64,000 nt of DNA from Streptomyces griseorubiginosus (lineage in GTDB: Bacteria; Actinomycetota; Actinomycetes; Streptomycetales; Streptomycetaceae), in assembly GCF_017614965.1 (NCBI RefSeq), contig NZ_WVUG01000003.1, positions 1-64,000 of the forward strand. The letters are read 5' to 3'. The notes below the pieces were generated by a model. The model was not told where the DNA came from, did no database searches, and saw only the letters and a list, made by a program, of their open reading frames with translations. This document shows, piece after piece, positions 1-7,031 of the stretch. How positions within the stretch are numbered: position 1 is the first letter of the stretch; every line of letters starts with the position of its first letter. The position numbers and the translations under genes are program-made.

Positions 1-306
1 CCCTTCGACCCCGACCCCGCCCCGGACGCCCACATCCGGCTGACGTATGTGGAGTTCGAGGCCGCGGCGGCCATGCTGGAGGCGGCGGGTTTCCGCGCCG
101 AACGCCCCACCGAGGAGGCCTGGCCGCACTTCCACGGCTGGCGCGTCAACTACGAGGCCATCGCCTACGAGCTGTGCCGCCGCTGCGACGCCGTGCCCGC
201 GCTGTGGACCGGGCCGCGCGACTTCGACTCGACGCCCGTTCCGCCGCGCCGTCCCGCGGACCGCAGACCCGGCGAGGGGCGGCGCGAGCTGCCTCCGGCC
301 GGCTGA
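1..306 (+). CDS. C-terminal end of an uncharacterised protein (5' cut by window)
   Basis: The first reading frame is open from base 1 to a TGA at 304-306, giving about 101 residues of a C-terminus; an internal ATG at 49 is probably not the true start because the frame is open before it. The visible part contains a helical, Glu/Ala-rich stretch followed by a Trp/His/Tyr-rich segment (HFHGWRVNYEAIAYEL) and a cysteine pair (CRRC), then a Pro/Arg-rich tail. I do not recognise the family. It converges on the SDR gene and its small companion ORF with about 15 bp between stops, so it is a separate transcript. Confidence 0.6.
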   Translation, partial: PFDPDPAPDAHIRLTYVEFEAAAAMLEAAGFRAERPTEEAWPHFHGWRVNYEAIAYELCRRCDAVPALWTGPRDFDSTPVPPRRPADRRPGEGRRELPPAG

Positions 307-320
307 GCCGGGTGACGGCG

Positions 321-389
321 TCAGAAGGCGACCGCGGTGGCGAGGCAGAGGAGGCCGAGAACGAACATGGCGGCGAGCAGACCGATCAC
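321..389 (-). CDS. possible 22-codon single-pass membrane peptide coupled to the SDR gene
   Basis: Directly after the SDR stop codon the minus strand reads GTGA, so a GTG start overlaps the SDR TGA. The frame encodes MIGLLAAMFVLGLLCLATAVAF, a near-perfect hydrophobic transmembrane helix, then stops. The same frame is open upstream to a GTG at 461, which would add an arginine-rich N-terminus (46 residues in total) overlapping the SDR C-terminus. It could be a genuine small membrane protein or a chance frame; the clean hydrophobic helix and the GTGA coupling favour a real peptide. No family assigned. Confidence 0.4.
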   Translation of the reverse strand: MIGLLAAMFVLGLLCLATAVAF

Positions 390-1312
390 GGACGTGCCCC
401 GGCGGTGGCGGCGGCCGACAGCGGGAAGGTGACGCCGGTCAGTTCCTCGGAGACGGTCCACAGCCGGCGCGCGGCCGAGGGGTCGCTGGCCGCCGCCGAG
501 CGGCCCACCAGGGTGGGGGCGCCGCGCATCTCGCCGAGACCGTCCGGTCCGACGTAGCTCGCACCGGGCAGGTCCTGGACGGCGGCGTAGAGCGTGGGCA
601 GGGCGCCTGCCTTGTTGTCCTGGGCGACGAAGCGGTTGCCGACCCGCATGAACAGACGGCGCAGGACGCTGCCGTCGTGGCTCTGGAGGTTGGTGGCGGC
701 CCAGCCCGGGTGCGCGGCCGTGGCACGTACGGCCGAGCCGCTCTCGGTCAGGCGGCGCTGGAGTTCCAGGGTGAACAGCAGGTTGGCCAGCTTGGACTGG
801 CTGTAGGCCTTCATCGGGGCGTATTCGCCGCTGAGGTTGAGGTTGTCGAAGTGGATACGGGGGCTGCCCGGCATCCGGTGGGCGCCGGAGGAGACGGTCA
901 CCACCCGGTCGGTGATGTGCGGCAGCAGCAGGTTCGTCAGGGCGAAGTGGCCCAGATGATTGGTGCCGAACTGCGTCTCGAAGCCGTCCTTCGTGGCGGA
1001 TTCGGGGATGTTCATGACACCGGCGTTGTTGACGAGCAGGTCCAGGTCACCCTGCCAGCCGGCGGCGAACTCGCGCACGGAGGCGAGATCGGCGAGGTCG
1101 AGCCTGCGGACCTCCACGCTGCCGTGTACGCCCGCCGCCGCGGCCGCGCCGCGCCGGGGGTCCCGTACGGCGAGCACCACGTGCGCGCCCGCACCGGCGA
1201 GTGCCTCGACGGTGGCGATGCCGAGTCCGCTGTTGGCGCCGGTGACGACGGCGGTGCGGCCGGTCTGGTCGGGGATGTCGGTGACGTTCCACTTGCTGGA
1301 TGCAGTAGTCAT
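386..1312 (-). CDS. short-chain dehydrogenase/reductase (retinol-dehydrogenase-like)
   Basis: A 308-residue classical SDR that should use NAD(P)H to reduce or oxidise a carbonyl/alcohol substrate, cytosolic. The N-terminus carries the Rossmann glycine motif TGANSGLG near residue 20, the NNAG motif near the middle, and the catalytic YxxxK as AYSQSK. The open frame extends 50 codons upstream, but those codons are the repeat array written as low-complexity peptide; the ATG at 1312 fits the promoter geometry and the usual start of the family (MTT...WNVTDIPDQ). It is divergent from a TetR gene and is probably its target. The substrate cannot be predicted. Confidence 0.85.
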   Translation of the reverse strand: MTTASSKWNVTDIPDQTGRTAVVTGANSGLGIATVEALAGAGAHVVLAVRDPRRGAAAAAGVHGSVEVRRLDLADLASVREFAAGWQGDLDLLVNNAGVMNIPESATKDGFETQFGTNHLGHFALTNLLLPHITDRVVTVSSGAHRMPGSPRIHFDNLNLSGEYAPMKAYSQSKLANLLFTLELQRRLTESGSAVRATAAHPGWAATNLQSHDGSVLRRLFMRVGNRFVAQDNKAGALPTLYAAVQDLPGASYVGPDGLGEMRGAPTLVGRSAAASDPSAARRLWTVSEELTGVTFPLSAAATAGARP

Positions 1313-1348
1313 GGCATCGAATGTAGGCGTTGCCAACAATGCTGTCAA
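1310..1348 (-). promoter_or_regulatory. SDR promoter, predicted leaderless
   Basis: On the minus strand a perfect -35 TTGACA (1348-1343) is followed by exactly 17 bases and a -10 TACATT (1325-1320). Only seven bases separate the -10 from the ATG at 1312, so transcription should start at or next to the start codon, giving a leaderless mRNA. There is no Shine-Dalgarno sequence before this ATG, which fits. The -35 and -10 both lie inside the 18-bp repeat array. Confidence 0.65.
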
Positions 1349-1422
1349 TGCCAACAATGGTGGCGACGCCAACAATGCTGTCGCCGACAACAAAGCTGAC
1401 GATGGCAACAATGTAGGCGGAA
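1315..1422. repeat. tandem array of an 18-bp unit between divergent SDR and TetR genes
   Basis: CCAACAATG or a close variant recurs with exact 18-bp spacing at 1333, 1351, 1369, 1387 (ACAACAAAG) and 1405 (GCAACAATG), with a degenerate copy at 1315 (CATCGAATG). The 9-mer ATGTAGGCG occurs at both ends of the array (1321 and 1411). It fills the whole divergent promoter region and covers the SDR -35 and -10. Eighteen bases is close to two helical turns less three bases, so successive sites are rotated. The likely role is a multi-site operator for the adjacent TetR; that is inference. Confidence 0.8.
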
Positions 1423-1448
1423 TAAACATGACCGGTACACTGACGGCC

Positions 1449-2054
1449 ATGCACACCCGCACACGCAGCTACCACCACGGAGACCTGCGCGCCGCGCTGC
1501 TGACCCGCGCCGAGGAGACGCTGCGGGAGAAGGGGCCCACCGCACTGTCGCTCCGGGAACTCGCCCGCGACCTGGGCGTCAGCCATGCCGCGCCCAGCCG
1601 CCACTTCAAGGACAAGCAGGCACTGCTGGACGCCCTGGCACGAGTCGGCTTCGAGCGGCTGCGCGAGACACTGGAGGCGTCACAGGAGGACACCGGGGAG
1701 GCGTTCGCGGAGCGCCTCGAAGCGATGTTCCGGGCGTACGTCGGTTTCGCGCTGGACAATCCCGCGCTCCTGGAGCTGATGTACGCGCTCAAGCACGCCC
1801 CCGAGGCCTCCGCGGAGCTGGTCGAGGCGACCCGGCGCTGGTCGGAACTCCTCGAGCGGGTGATCGACGAAGGGCAGCGCCGCGGTGAGGTCCGCAAGGG
1901 GGAACTGGAGCGCGTGGGCGTGCCGATCTTCGCGGCCCTGCACGGATACGCCGAGCTCGCGGCCACCGGGCATCTGCCCCCGGAGGTTCACGAGCACGGT
2001 CTGGACGAGGTGATCGCCTTCACCCTGCGCGGCTGCGCCCCCGACGGGGCGTGA
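1449..2054 (+). CDS. TetR/AcrR family transcriptional regulator
   Basis: A 201-residue TetR regulator. The N-terminal helix-turn-helix spans about residues 10-55: YHHGDLRAALL, then LSLRELARDLGVSHAAPSRHF and a KDKQALL helix. The rest is an all-helical ligand/dimerisation domain of the WHG type. The ATG at 1449 is chosen over 1428 because YHHGDL normally lies about eight residues from the start and because a -10-like TACACT (1436-1441) ends seven bases before it, suggesting leaderless translation; no Shine-Dalgarno is present. It is divergent from the SDR and probably represses it and itself through the 18-bp array. Confidence 0.88.
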   Translation: MHTRTRSYHHGDLRAALLTRAEETLREKGPTALSLRELARDLGVSHAAPSRHFKDKQALLDALARVGFERLRETLEASQEDTGEAFAERLEAMFRAYVGFALDNPALLELMYALKHAPEASAELVEATRRWSELLERVIDEGQRRGEVRKGELERVGVPIFAALHGYAELAATGHLPPEVHEHGLDEVIAFTLRGCAPDGA

Positions 2055-2066
2055 GACGGGCGGGTT

Positions 2067-2453
2067 TCAGCCCAACATGCGCTGAAGCGCCGCCCGTTGC
2101 AGGGGCAGAACCTCGGCGTGCAGGTCGCGGCCCTTGTGGGTGAGCGTGACATACACGCCGCGCCGGTCCTCCACGCACACGGAGCGCTCCAGCAGACCGT
2201 CCTTCTCCAGCCGTCCGATGAGCCGGGACAGCGCGCTCTGGCTGAGATGGACCCGGCCGACCAGGTTCTGCACCCGGCACTGGTCACCCTCCCGGGGTGC
2301 CTCGGACGCGAGGAGGTCGAGCACCTCGAAATCGCTCGCGCCCAGGCCGTGCGGGTGCAGCACCCGGTCGATCTCGCACATCGTGCGCGCGTGCACGGAC
2401 AGGATGTCCCGCCACTTCTCCTCGAGCCCGGCCCCGGCCGTCTTCGCTGCCAT
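2067..2453 (-). CDS. MarR family winged-helix regulator
   Basis: A 128-residue MarR-type regulator, somewhat short for the family. The winged helix is clear in the centre (FEVLDLLAS, then RVHLSQSALSRLIGRLEKDG as the recognition segment, and the wing as VCVEDRRGVYVTLTHKG). The start at 2453 is the first ATG after an inverted repeat and leaves the regulator with its normal N-terminal dimerisation helix. It converges on the TetR gene with 12 bp between stops and is followed upstream by its own operator-like palindrome and a 15-bp repeat. A neighbouring VOC-fold gene is transcribed in the same direction and may be co-regulated. Confidence 0.85.
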   Translation of the reverse strand: MAAKTAGAGLEEKWRDILSVHARTMCEIDRVLHPHGLGASDFEVLDLLASEAPREGDQCRVQNLVGRVHLSQSALSRLIGRLEKDGLLERSVCVEDRRGVYVTLTHKGRDLHAEVLPLQRAALQRMLG

Positions 2454-2469
2454 ACCCGCACGGTAACAC

Positions 2470-2484
2470 CGAATGAGCCATTCG
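2470..2484. promoter_or_regulatory. inverted repeat upstream of marR
   Basis: CGAATG-AGC-CATTCG is a perfect 6-bp inverted repeat 17 bases before the MarR start. A TTGCAC hexamer on the minus strand overlaps its upstream edge. This is the expected place for a MarR autorepression site. Confidence 0.5.
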
Positions 2485-2490
2485 TTGAGT

Positions 2491-2550
2491 GTGCAACCAA
2501 TGCGGGTGCATGCAGCGCCGGTGCATGCGGAGCGGGTGCATGCGGCGCGG
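2491..2550. repeat. 15-bp tandem repeat with GTGCATGC core
   Basis: GTGCATGC occurs at 2506, 2521 and 2536 with exact 15-bp spacing; a degenerate copy (GTGCAACC) sits 15 bp earlier at 2491. The core contains the palindrome GCATGC. The array fills the gap between the VOC gene stop and the MarR promoter region. Confidence 0.7.
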
Positions 2551-2556
2551 CGGTCG

Positions 2557-2907
2557 TCAGGCGGCCGGGTCCTCGAGCAGACCGATCAGATTGCCGTCCG
2601 TGTCCTTGAGCGAGGCGATCAGCCGGCCGTTGCCGACGTCCCGGACGTCCTGCACGATCTCCGCACCGGCCTCCACCAGCGCGGCCAGCCGCCCGCGGAT
2701 GTCGGTCACGTGCCAGTACGGCACCGGCCCGGTCAGGCCCTGGGCGTGACCGTTGGGGTCCAGTCCGACGTCCTGCCCGGCGTCCTTGAAACCGACGTAG
2801 TAGGGCTCGTCGGCGTACGGCTCCACCTCCAGCAGGGCGCTGAAGACGGCCTTCGCCCGGTTGATGTCCTTGACGGGGTAGATGATGGTCTTCAGGCCGG
2901 CAGTCAT
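2557..2907 (-). CDS. VOC (glyoxalase/bleomycin-resistance fold) family protein
   Basis: A 116-residue single VOC domain. It shows the two-module pattern of the fold: IIYPVKDINRAKAVFSALLE at the start, a central PYYVGFKDAGQDVGL strand, then PVPYWHVTDIRGRLAALVEAG and a C-terminal SLKDTDGNLIGLLED. A His/Glu metal pair is not complete at the usual positions, so enzymatic or binding function is open. GAGGAGCCC precedes the ATG. Such proteins are often small-molecule binding or isomerase-type enzymes; the substrate is unknown. Confidence 0.8.
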   Translation of the reverse strand: MTAGLKTIIYPVKDINRAKAVFSALLEVEPYADEPYYVGFKDAGQDVGLDPNGHAQGLTGPVPYWHVTDIRGRLAALVEAGAEIVQDVRDVGNGRLIASLKDTDGNLIGLLEDPAA

Positions 2908-3019
2908 GACGGGCTCCTCCGTGTCCGGTGGTCCGACGGGTTTCCGTCGGTGGTTTCACGCTAGGGCGGGGGAGCGGGCTGTGGCTTCTCGGATCCTGAC
3001 CGGTTGCGCCGAGGGGGGC

Positions 3020-3763
3020 TCAGCGCTCCGCCACCAGCAGCCGGTAGCCGACGTCGACGCTGTCCCGGGCGAGCAGATCCGCGTGCCGGGCGTGCCAGCG
3101 ACCCGAGGACAGATCTGCGGCGAGCTTCGCCAGCCCGGGCGCCAGGACGTCCTCGCCCGTCTGGGCCAGCAGGGAGACACCGGCCCGCACCCGCGGATCG
3201 AGGTAGGCGTGCGGCCGACGCCAGAAAGCGGCCCCGAAGCCGTCCGTGCAGTCGTACGGGACCGGCACGGGCTCCTGACGCGCCCCGCCCAGCCAGGCGG
3301 CCAGCCGGTCGACGGGAAGGGCCCGGGCGTCGTCGAAGACGGCGACCTCGGGAAGGTACTCGCGCACCAGCCAGAACCGCTCGCGGAAGACCTCCTGGTC
3401 CCAGGTCAGCACCACGATCCGGCGCCGGGCGACCCGGCACAGCTCGGCGACCCCGGCCGCCGGATCACTCCAGTGGTGGACGGTCAGCAGCGCCATCACC
3501 GCGTCGGCGGCACCGTCCCGCAACGGCAGACGCTCGGCGACCGCGCGCACCGCCGGGGCGGAACCGGGCGGCCGCTGGCCCACCATCACCCGGCTCGGCT
3601 CCACCGCGAGCACGGTGCACGCCGGCTCGTAGGAACCGGTACCGGCCCCCACGTTCACCACGTCCGTGGCGTCCCCGAGCGCGGCGTGGACCCGCGCGGC
3701 GATCCGCGGGTCCGGCCGCCGGGTCAGGCCGTACGTCGTACCGAGCGAGTCGTAGAGGGCCAT
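3020..3763 (-). CDS. class I SAM-dependent methyltransferase
   Basis: About 247 residues. The SAM-binding motif I is VVNVGAGTGSYE, followed by an acidic-end strand (VLAVEPSRVM), motif II-like AERLPLRDGAADAVMALLTVHHW, and a Methyltransf_11-type core. The ATG at 3763 (MALYDSLGTTYGLTRRPDPR) is chosen over 3793 since the YDSLG...Y..TR.PDP N-terminus is typical of this group. The C-terminal half has the insert common to small-molecule methyltransferases annotated in actinomycetes. The target is unknown; it stands alone between VOC and lacI. Confidence 0.8.
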   Translation of the reverse strand: MALYDSLGTTYGLTRRPDPRIAARVHAALGDATDVVNVGAGTGSYEPACTVLAVEPSRVMVGQRPPGSAPAVRAVAERLPLRDGAADAVMALLTVHHWSDPAAGVAELCRVARRRIVVLTWDQEVFRERFWLVREYLPEVAVFDDARALPVDRLAAWLGGARQEPVPVPYDCTDGFGAAFWRRPHAYLDPRVRAGVSLLAQTGEDVLAPGLAKLAADLSSGRWHARHADLLARDSVDVGYRLLVAER

Positions 3764-3812
3764 GGCCCTCAGTATGCGAAGCGACCGGCACACCGGGGGC
3801 CCGTTCGCGACG

Positions 3813-4838
3813 TTACGTCGAGTCCCGCTTCACCAGCTCCGTCGGCAGGATCACCGCCGCCGCGTCCTCGCCCCCGATCTGCGCCAGCAGCACCCGCACC
3901 ATCTCGGCGCTGATGCGGTCGTAGGGCTGACGGATCGTGGTGAGGGCGGGAGTGGCCTCCGTGGCCGCGCTGGAGTCGTCGAAGCCGCCCACGGCGACGT
4001 CCTCGGGCACCCGACGGCCCGCCCGGCGCAGCGCCGCGAGCGCCCCCTGCGCCATCAGGTCCGAGGCCACGAACACGGCGTCCATGTCCGGGGCCTGCGC
4101 CAGCAGCCGCTCGGTGCCCGCGTCACCGCTGGCCCGGCTGTAGTCACCGGAGACGACGAGCCGCTCGTCGATCTCGATGCCGGCCTCCGTCAGCACCTCC
4201 CGGTAACCGGCGAGACGGTCCACACCACCGGGCAGATCCAGCGGACCGGTGACCATGCCGATGCGCCGACGCCCCAGGGACAGCAGATGGCGCACCATGT
4301 CCCGGGCCCCGTCCCGGTCGTCCGCCGCCACGTAACTCACCTTCGAACCCGGCCCCATGGGCTTGCCGCACTGCACCAGCGGCACCCCCGCCTTGCGCAG
4401 CTCCTCCGCGACCGGGTCCCCGGAATGACTGGAGACCAGCAGTACCCCGTCCACATGCCCGGCGGTGATGTACCGCGTGATACGCCGCCGTTCGTCCTTG
4501 GTGCCCGCCAGCATCAGCAGCAACGGGATGTCGTGCGCCGCCAGCGCCTGCGTGCAACCACTGAGCAGGACATTGAAGTTGGGATCCTCGAAGAACCGCT
4601 CCTGGGGCTCCGTCAGCAGAAACCCGACCGAGTCCGAACGCCCGGTGATCAGCGAACGGGCGTGCCGGTTGACCACGTAACCCGTCTTACGGATCGCGGC
4701 GTTGACCGCCTCCTGCGCGGCCGGGCTGACATAGTGCCCACCGTTGAGCACCCGAGAGACGGTCCCCCGCGAAACCCCGGCCTCACGCGCCACATCATGA
4801 ATGGTCGGCGGCCTCCGCCGGCCCCCCGTGCTGCTCAT
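3813..4838 (-). CDS. LacI/GalR family regulator of the galactan locus
   Basis: A 341-residue LacI-type repressor. The N-terminal DNA-binding domain reads TIHDVAREAGVSRGTVSRVLNG with the hinge segment after it (ARSLITGRSDSVGFLL), then a periplasmic-binding-protein-like sugar sensor ending in a GGFDDSSAATEATPALTTIRQP segment typical of the family. The start at 4838 has GAGG eight bases upstream. Its natural targets are probably the transporter and hydrolase genes, whose divergent promoter carries a LacI-style palindrome at 9367-9382. A TnpB gene now lies directly upstream on the other strand, between lacI and the permease gene with which it was probably once co-transcribed. Confidence 0.9.
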   Translation of the reverse strand: MSSTGGRRRPPTIHDVAREAGVSRGTVSRVLNGGHYVSPAAQEAVNAAIRKTGYVVNRHARSLITGRSDSVGFLLTEPQERFFEDPNFNVLLSGCTQALAAHDIPLLLMLAGTKDERRRITRYITAGHVDGVLLVSSHSGDPVAEELRKAGVPLVQCGKPMGPGSKVSYVAADDRDGARDMVRHLLSLGRRRIGMVTGPLDLPGGVDRLAGYREVLTEAGIEIDERLVVSGDYSRASGDAGTERLLAQAPDMDAVFVASDLMAQGALAALRRAGRRVPEDVAVGGFDDSSAATEATPALTTIRQPYDRISAEMVRVLLAQIGGEDAAAVILPTELVKRDST

Positions 4839-4894
4839 CCCGTCACCTCGTCTCGCTGCGGGTAAGGATGAGGCGATGCCATAGTTTGCGAACG

Positions 4895-6091
4895 ATGACT
4901 TCCGCACCGCTGAAGCGTGCCTTCAAGTATCGCTTCTACCCGACCCAGGGGCAGGCGGCCGAGCTGTCGCGCACCTTCGGGTGTGTGCGCAAGGTCTACA
5001 ACCTGGCCCTCGCCGCCCGCGCCGAGGCCTCGGCGCACGGTGAGCACGTGGGCTACGCCGCCACCTCGGCCCTGCTCACGGCATGGAAGAAGACCGAAGA
5101 GCTGTCCTACCTGAGAGAAGTGGCGTCGGTTCCGTTGCAGCAGACGCTGCGGCATCTGCAAACAGCCTTCGTCAACTTCTTCGAGAAACGGGCCCGGTAC
5201 CCGCGGTTCAAGTCGAAGAAGCGGTCGCGGAAGGCGGCCGAGTACACCGCGAGCGCGTTCCGTTACAGGGACGGGAAGCTCACCCTGGCGAAGATGACCG
5301 AGCCCCTGGCGATCGTCTGGTCCCGGCCCTTGCCCGAGGGCGTGGTGCCGTCCACCGTGACCGTGTCCCAGGACGGCTCGGGACGCTGGTTCGTGTCCCT
5401 GCTGTGCGTCGATACGGCCATCACCCCGCTGCCGGCGAACGGCTGTGCGGTTGGTATCGATGTCGGCCTCGAGCACCTGCTGACCCTCTCCACGGGCGAG
5501 AAGATCGCCAACCCTCGGTACGAGCACCGGGATCGCGCTCGCCTCGTCAAGGCCCAGCGGTCGCTCGCCCGCAAGGCCAAGGGGGAGGGCGCCAACCGGG
5601 CCAAGGCCCGGAGGGCGGTCGCACGGATCCATGCCCGGATCGCCGATCGGCGCCGGGATCATCTGCACCAACTCACCACTCGGCTCGTGCGTGACAACCA
5701 AACGCTCGTGATCGAGGATCTGGCTGTGCGGGACATGGTCAGGAATCGCAGCCTGGCCCGTGCCATCGGCGACGCGGGATGGGCGGAGTTCCGGAGCATG
5801 CTGGAGTACAAGGCCGCCTGGTACGGGCGCCAGGTGATCGCAGTGGACCGCTTCTTCCCATCCAGCCGGATGTGCTCCGTGTGCGGCGCCGTTACCGACA
5901 CCATGCCGCTGGCCGTCCGCGCCTGGACGTGCGGGTGCGGGACGGTCCATGACCGGGACGTGAACGCGGCGAAGAACCTTCTGGCCGCCGGGCTGGCGGT
6001 GTCTGTCTGTGGAGCTGGTGTAAGACCTCAACGGTTAACTCCGGGCGGGCAGTCGGCGGTGAAGCAGAAACCCTCACAGCGCGAGCGGTGA
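4895..6091 (+). CDS. tnpB: RNA-guided nuclease TnpB (IS605 OrfB family)
   Basis: About 398 residues from the ATG at 4895 (MTSAPLKRAFKYRFYP, the standard TnpB opening). The RuvC-like catalytic residues are all present: D189 in VGIDVGLEHLLTLS, E274 in LVIEDLAV, and D355 in HDRDVNAAKNLL. The zinc ribbon has CSVC (327-330) and a shortened CGC (346-348). TnpB proteins are RNA-guided DNA endonucleases that help the element persist, acting with a guide RNA from the element's right end. The intact triad argues for an active nuclease, not a repurposed repressor. It lies opposite to and between lacI and the permease genes, and is divergent from lacI with a 56-bp gap. Confidence 0.93.
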   Translation: MTSAPLKRAFKYRFYPTQGQAAELSRTFGCVRKVYNLALAARAEASAHGEHVGYAATSALLTAWKKTEELSYLREVASVPLQQTLRHLQTAFVNFFEKRARYPRFKSKKRSRKAAEYTASAFRYRDGKLTLAKMTEPLAIVWSRPLPEGVVPSTVTVSQDGSGRWFVSLLCVDTAITPLPANGCAVGIDVGLEHLLTLSTGEKIANPRYEHRDRARLVKAQRSLARKAKGEGANRAKARRAVARIHARIADRRRDHLHQLTTRLVRDNQTLVIEDLAVRDMVRNRSLARAIGDAGWAEFRSMLEYKAAWYGRQVIAVDRFFPSSRMCSVCGAVTDTMPLAVRAWTCGCGTVHDRDVNAAKNLLAAGLAVSVCGAGVRPQRLTPGGQSAVKQKPSQRER

Positions 6092-6093
6092 GA

Positions 6094-6123
6094 GCCCCCT
6101 CGTCCGCGAGAGGGAGAAGTCAA
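6094..6123 (+). ncRNA. candidate 3' end of the TnpB guide (omega) RNA scaffold
   Basis: Just after tnpB the sequence CCCCCTCG-TCCG-CGAGAGGG forms an 8-bp stem with one mismatch and a tetraloop, followed by AGAAGTCAA. In this family the guide RNA is made from the 3' part of tnpB and the right end, with the scaffold ending at the element boundary and the flanking DNA providing the guide. If the end is TCAA at 6123, the current guide would be the end of the permease gene. Boundary and processing are inferred. Confidence 0.45.
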
Positions 6124-6125
6124 GG

Positions 6126-7031
6126 TCATGACTTTACGGCCCCGGAGAGCAGATCAAGGCTCCAGAATCTCTGGATGACCAGGAAGAGGGCGATCAGGGG
6201 GATGACCGCCAGGAACGCACCTGTGATCACCAGGGTGTAGAGGGCCGGCTGGTTGGAGCCCTGTTCGAGGAGGGTGTAGAGGCCCAGGGTGATCGGGAAC
6301 TTCTCGTCGTCGCTGAGCATGATGTACGGGAGCAGGAAGTTGTTCCACACGGCCACGAACTGGAACAGGAACACCGTGACCAGGCCGGGCACCATCATGG
6401 GCAGGGCGACCCGGGTGAAGATCCGCCATTCGCCCGCCCCGTCCATGCGGCCGGCCTCGACCACGTCGGCCGGTACGGCGGCGGTGGCGTAGATGCGGGC
6501 GAGGTAGACGCCGTAGGGGGAGAGGATCTGCGGGAGGAGTACCGAGAGGTAGGAGTCCGTGAGGTCCGCCTTCGCCAGGAGGAGGTACTGGGGGATGGCG
6601 AGGATGATCGGCGGCATCAGGACGCCGGCGAGCAGGACGTTGAAGATCGTCTCGCGGCCGCGGAAGCGGTAGGCGGCCAGTGCGTAGCCGCTGAAGGCCG
6701 AGACGCAGGTCGACATGAGGGCGCCGAGTCCGGCGTAGAGGGCGGAGTTGCCCATCCACTTCCAGTAGACGCCGTCGCGGTAGGCGCTCAACTGTCTGAT
6801 GTTGTCGGCGAAGCCGGTGCCGGGCAGGAAGGTGAAGGTGGAGAACAGTTCGCGGCCGGACTTGGTGGAGGCGATGACGACCCAGGCGACCGGCAGGAGG
6901 GTGTAGATCGCCCCGATCAGCAGGGTGACGGTGGGGACGAGCGCGATGCGGCGGCGCAGTGGGGGGCGGTCCTGGGCGGCGCCGGTGGTGCCGGCCGCCG
7001 AGGGGATCTTCTGGACGGCGAGGGAGCTCAT
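6126..7031 (-). CDS. ABC sugar importer inner-membrane permease (MalG type)
   Basis: A 301-residue permease with a cytoplasmic N-terminus, six predicted membrane helices, and the cytoplasmic EAA loop as EAGRMDGAGEWRIFTRVALPMMVPG-type segment (written here from 6400-6470), which docks the ATPase. It belongs to the CUT1 carbohydrate class and should pass galacto-oligosaccharides with its partner permease. The start overlaps the stop of the preceding permease gene by four bases (ATGA). No ATP-binding gene is in the locus; CUT1 systems of Streptomyces commonly share the MsiK ATPase encoded elsewhere. Its stop codon directly abuts the predicted end of the TnpB element. Confidence 0.9.
   Translation of the reverse strand: MSSLAVQKIPSAAGTTGAAQDRPPLRRRIALVPTVTLLIGAIYTLLPVAWVVIASTKSGRELFSTFTFLPGTGFADNIRQLSAYRDGVYWKWMGNSALYAGLGALMSTCVSAFSGYALAAYRFRGRETIFNVLLAGVLMPPIILAIPQYLLLAKADLTDSYLSVLLPQILSPYGVYLARIYATAAVPADVVEAGRMDGAGEWRIFTRVALPMMVPGLVTVFLFQFVAVWNNFLLPYIMLSDDEKFPITLGLYTLLEQGSNQPALYTLVITGAFLAVIPLIALFLVIQRFWSLDLLSGAVKS

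Larger units (their letters stand above)
4839..6123 (+). mobile_element. solitary TnpB element of the IS200/IS605 group (boundaries approximate)
   Basis: The only gene is tnpB; no Y1 tyrosine transposase tnpA is nearby, as in IS1341-type elements. The right end probably lies at TCAA (6120-6123), just after a GC-rich hairpin and three bases from the end of the permease stop codon. The left end must fall in 4839-4894 but I cannot place it; GTCAC at 4841-4845 is one possible target/TAM site. Removing the element would place the permease stop codon a few tens of bases or less from lacI, so it seems to have split an operon. Confidence 0.6.

Noticed and set aside
4895..6091. TnpB-derived nuclease-dead repressor beside an ABC transporter
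   Set aside because: All three RuvC catalytic residues are present, which argues for an active nuclease, although the transporter neighbourhood is suggestive.
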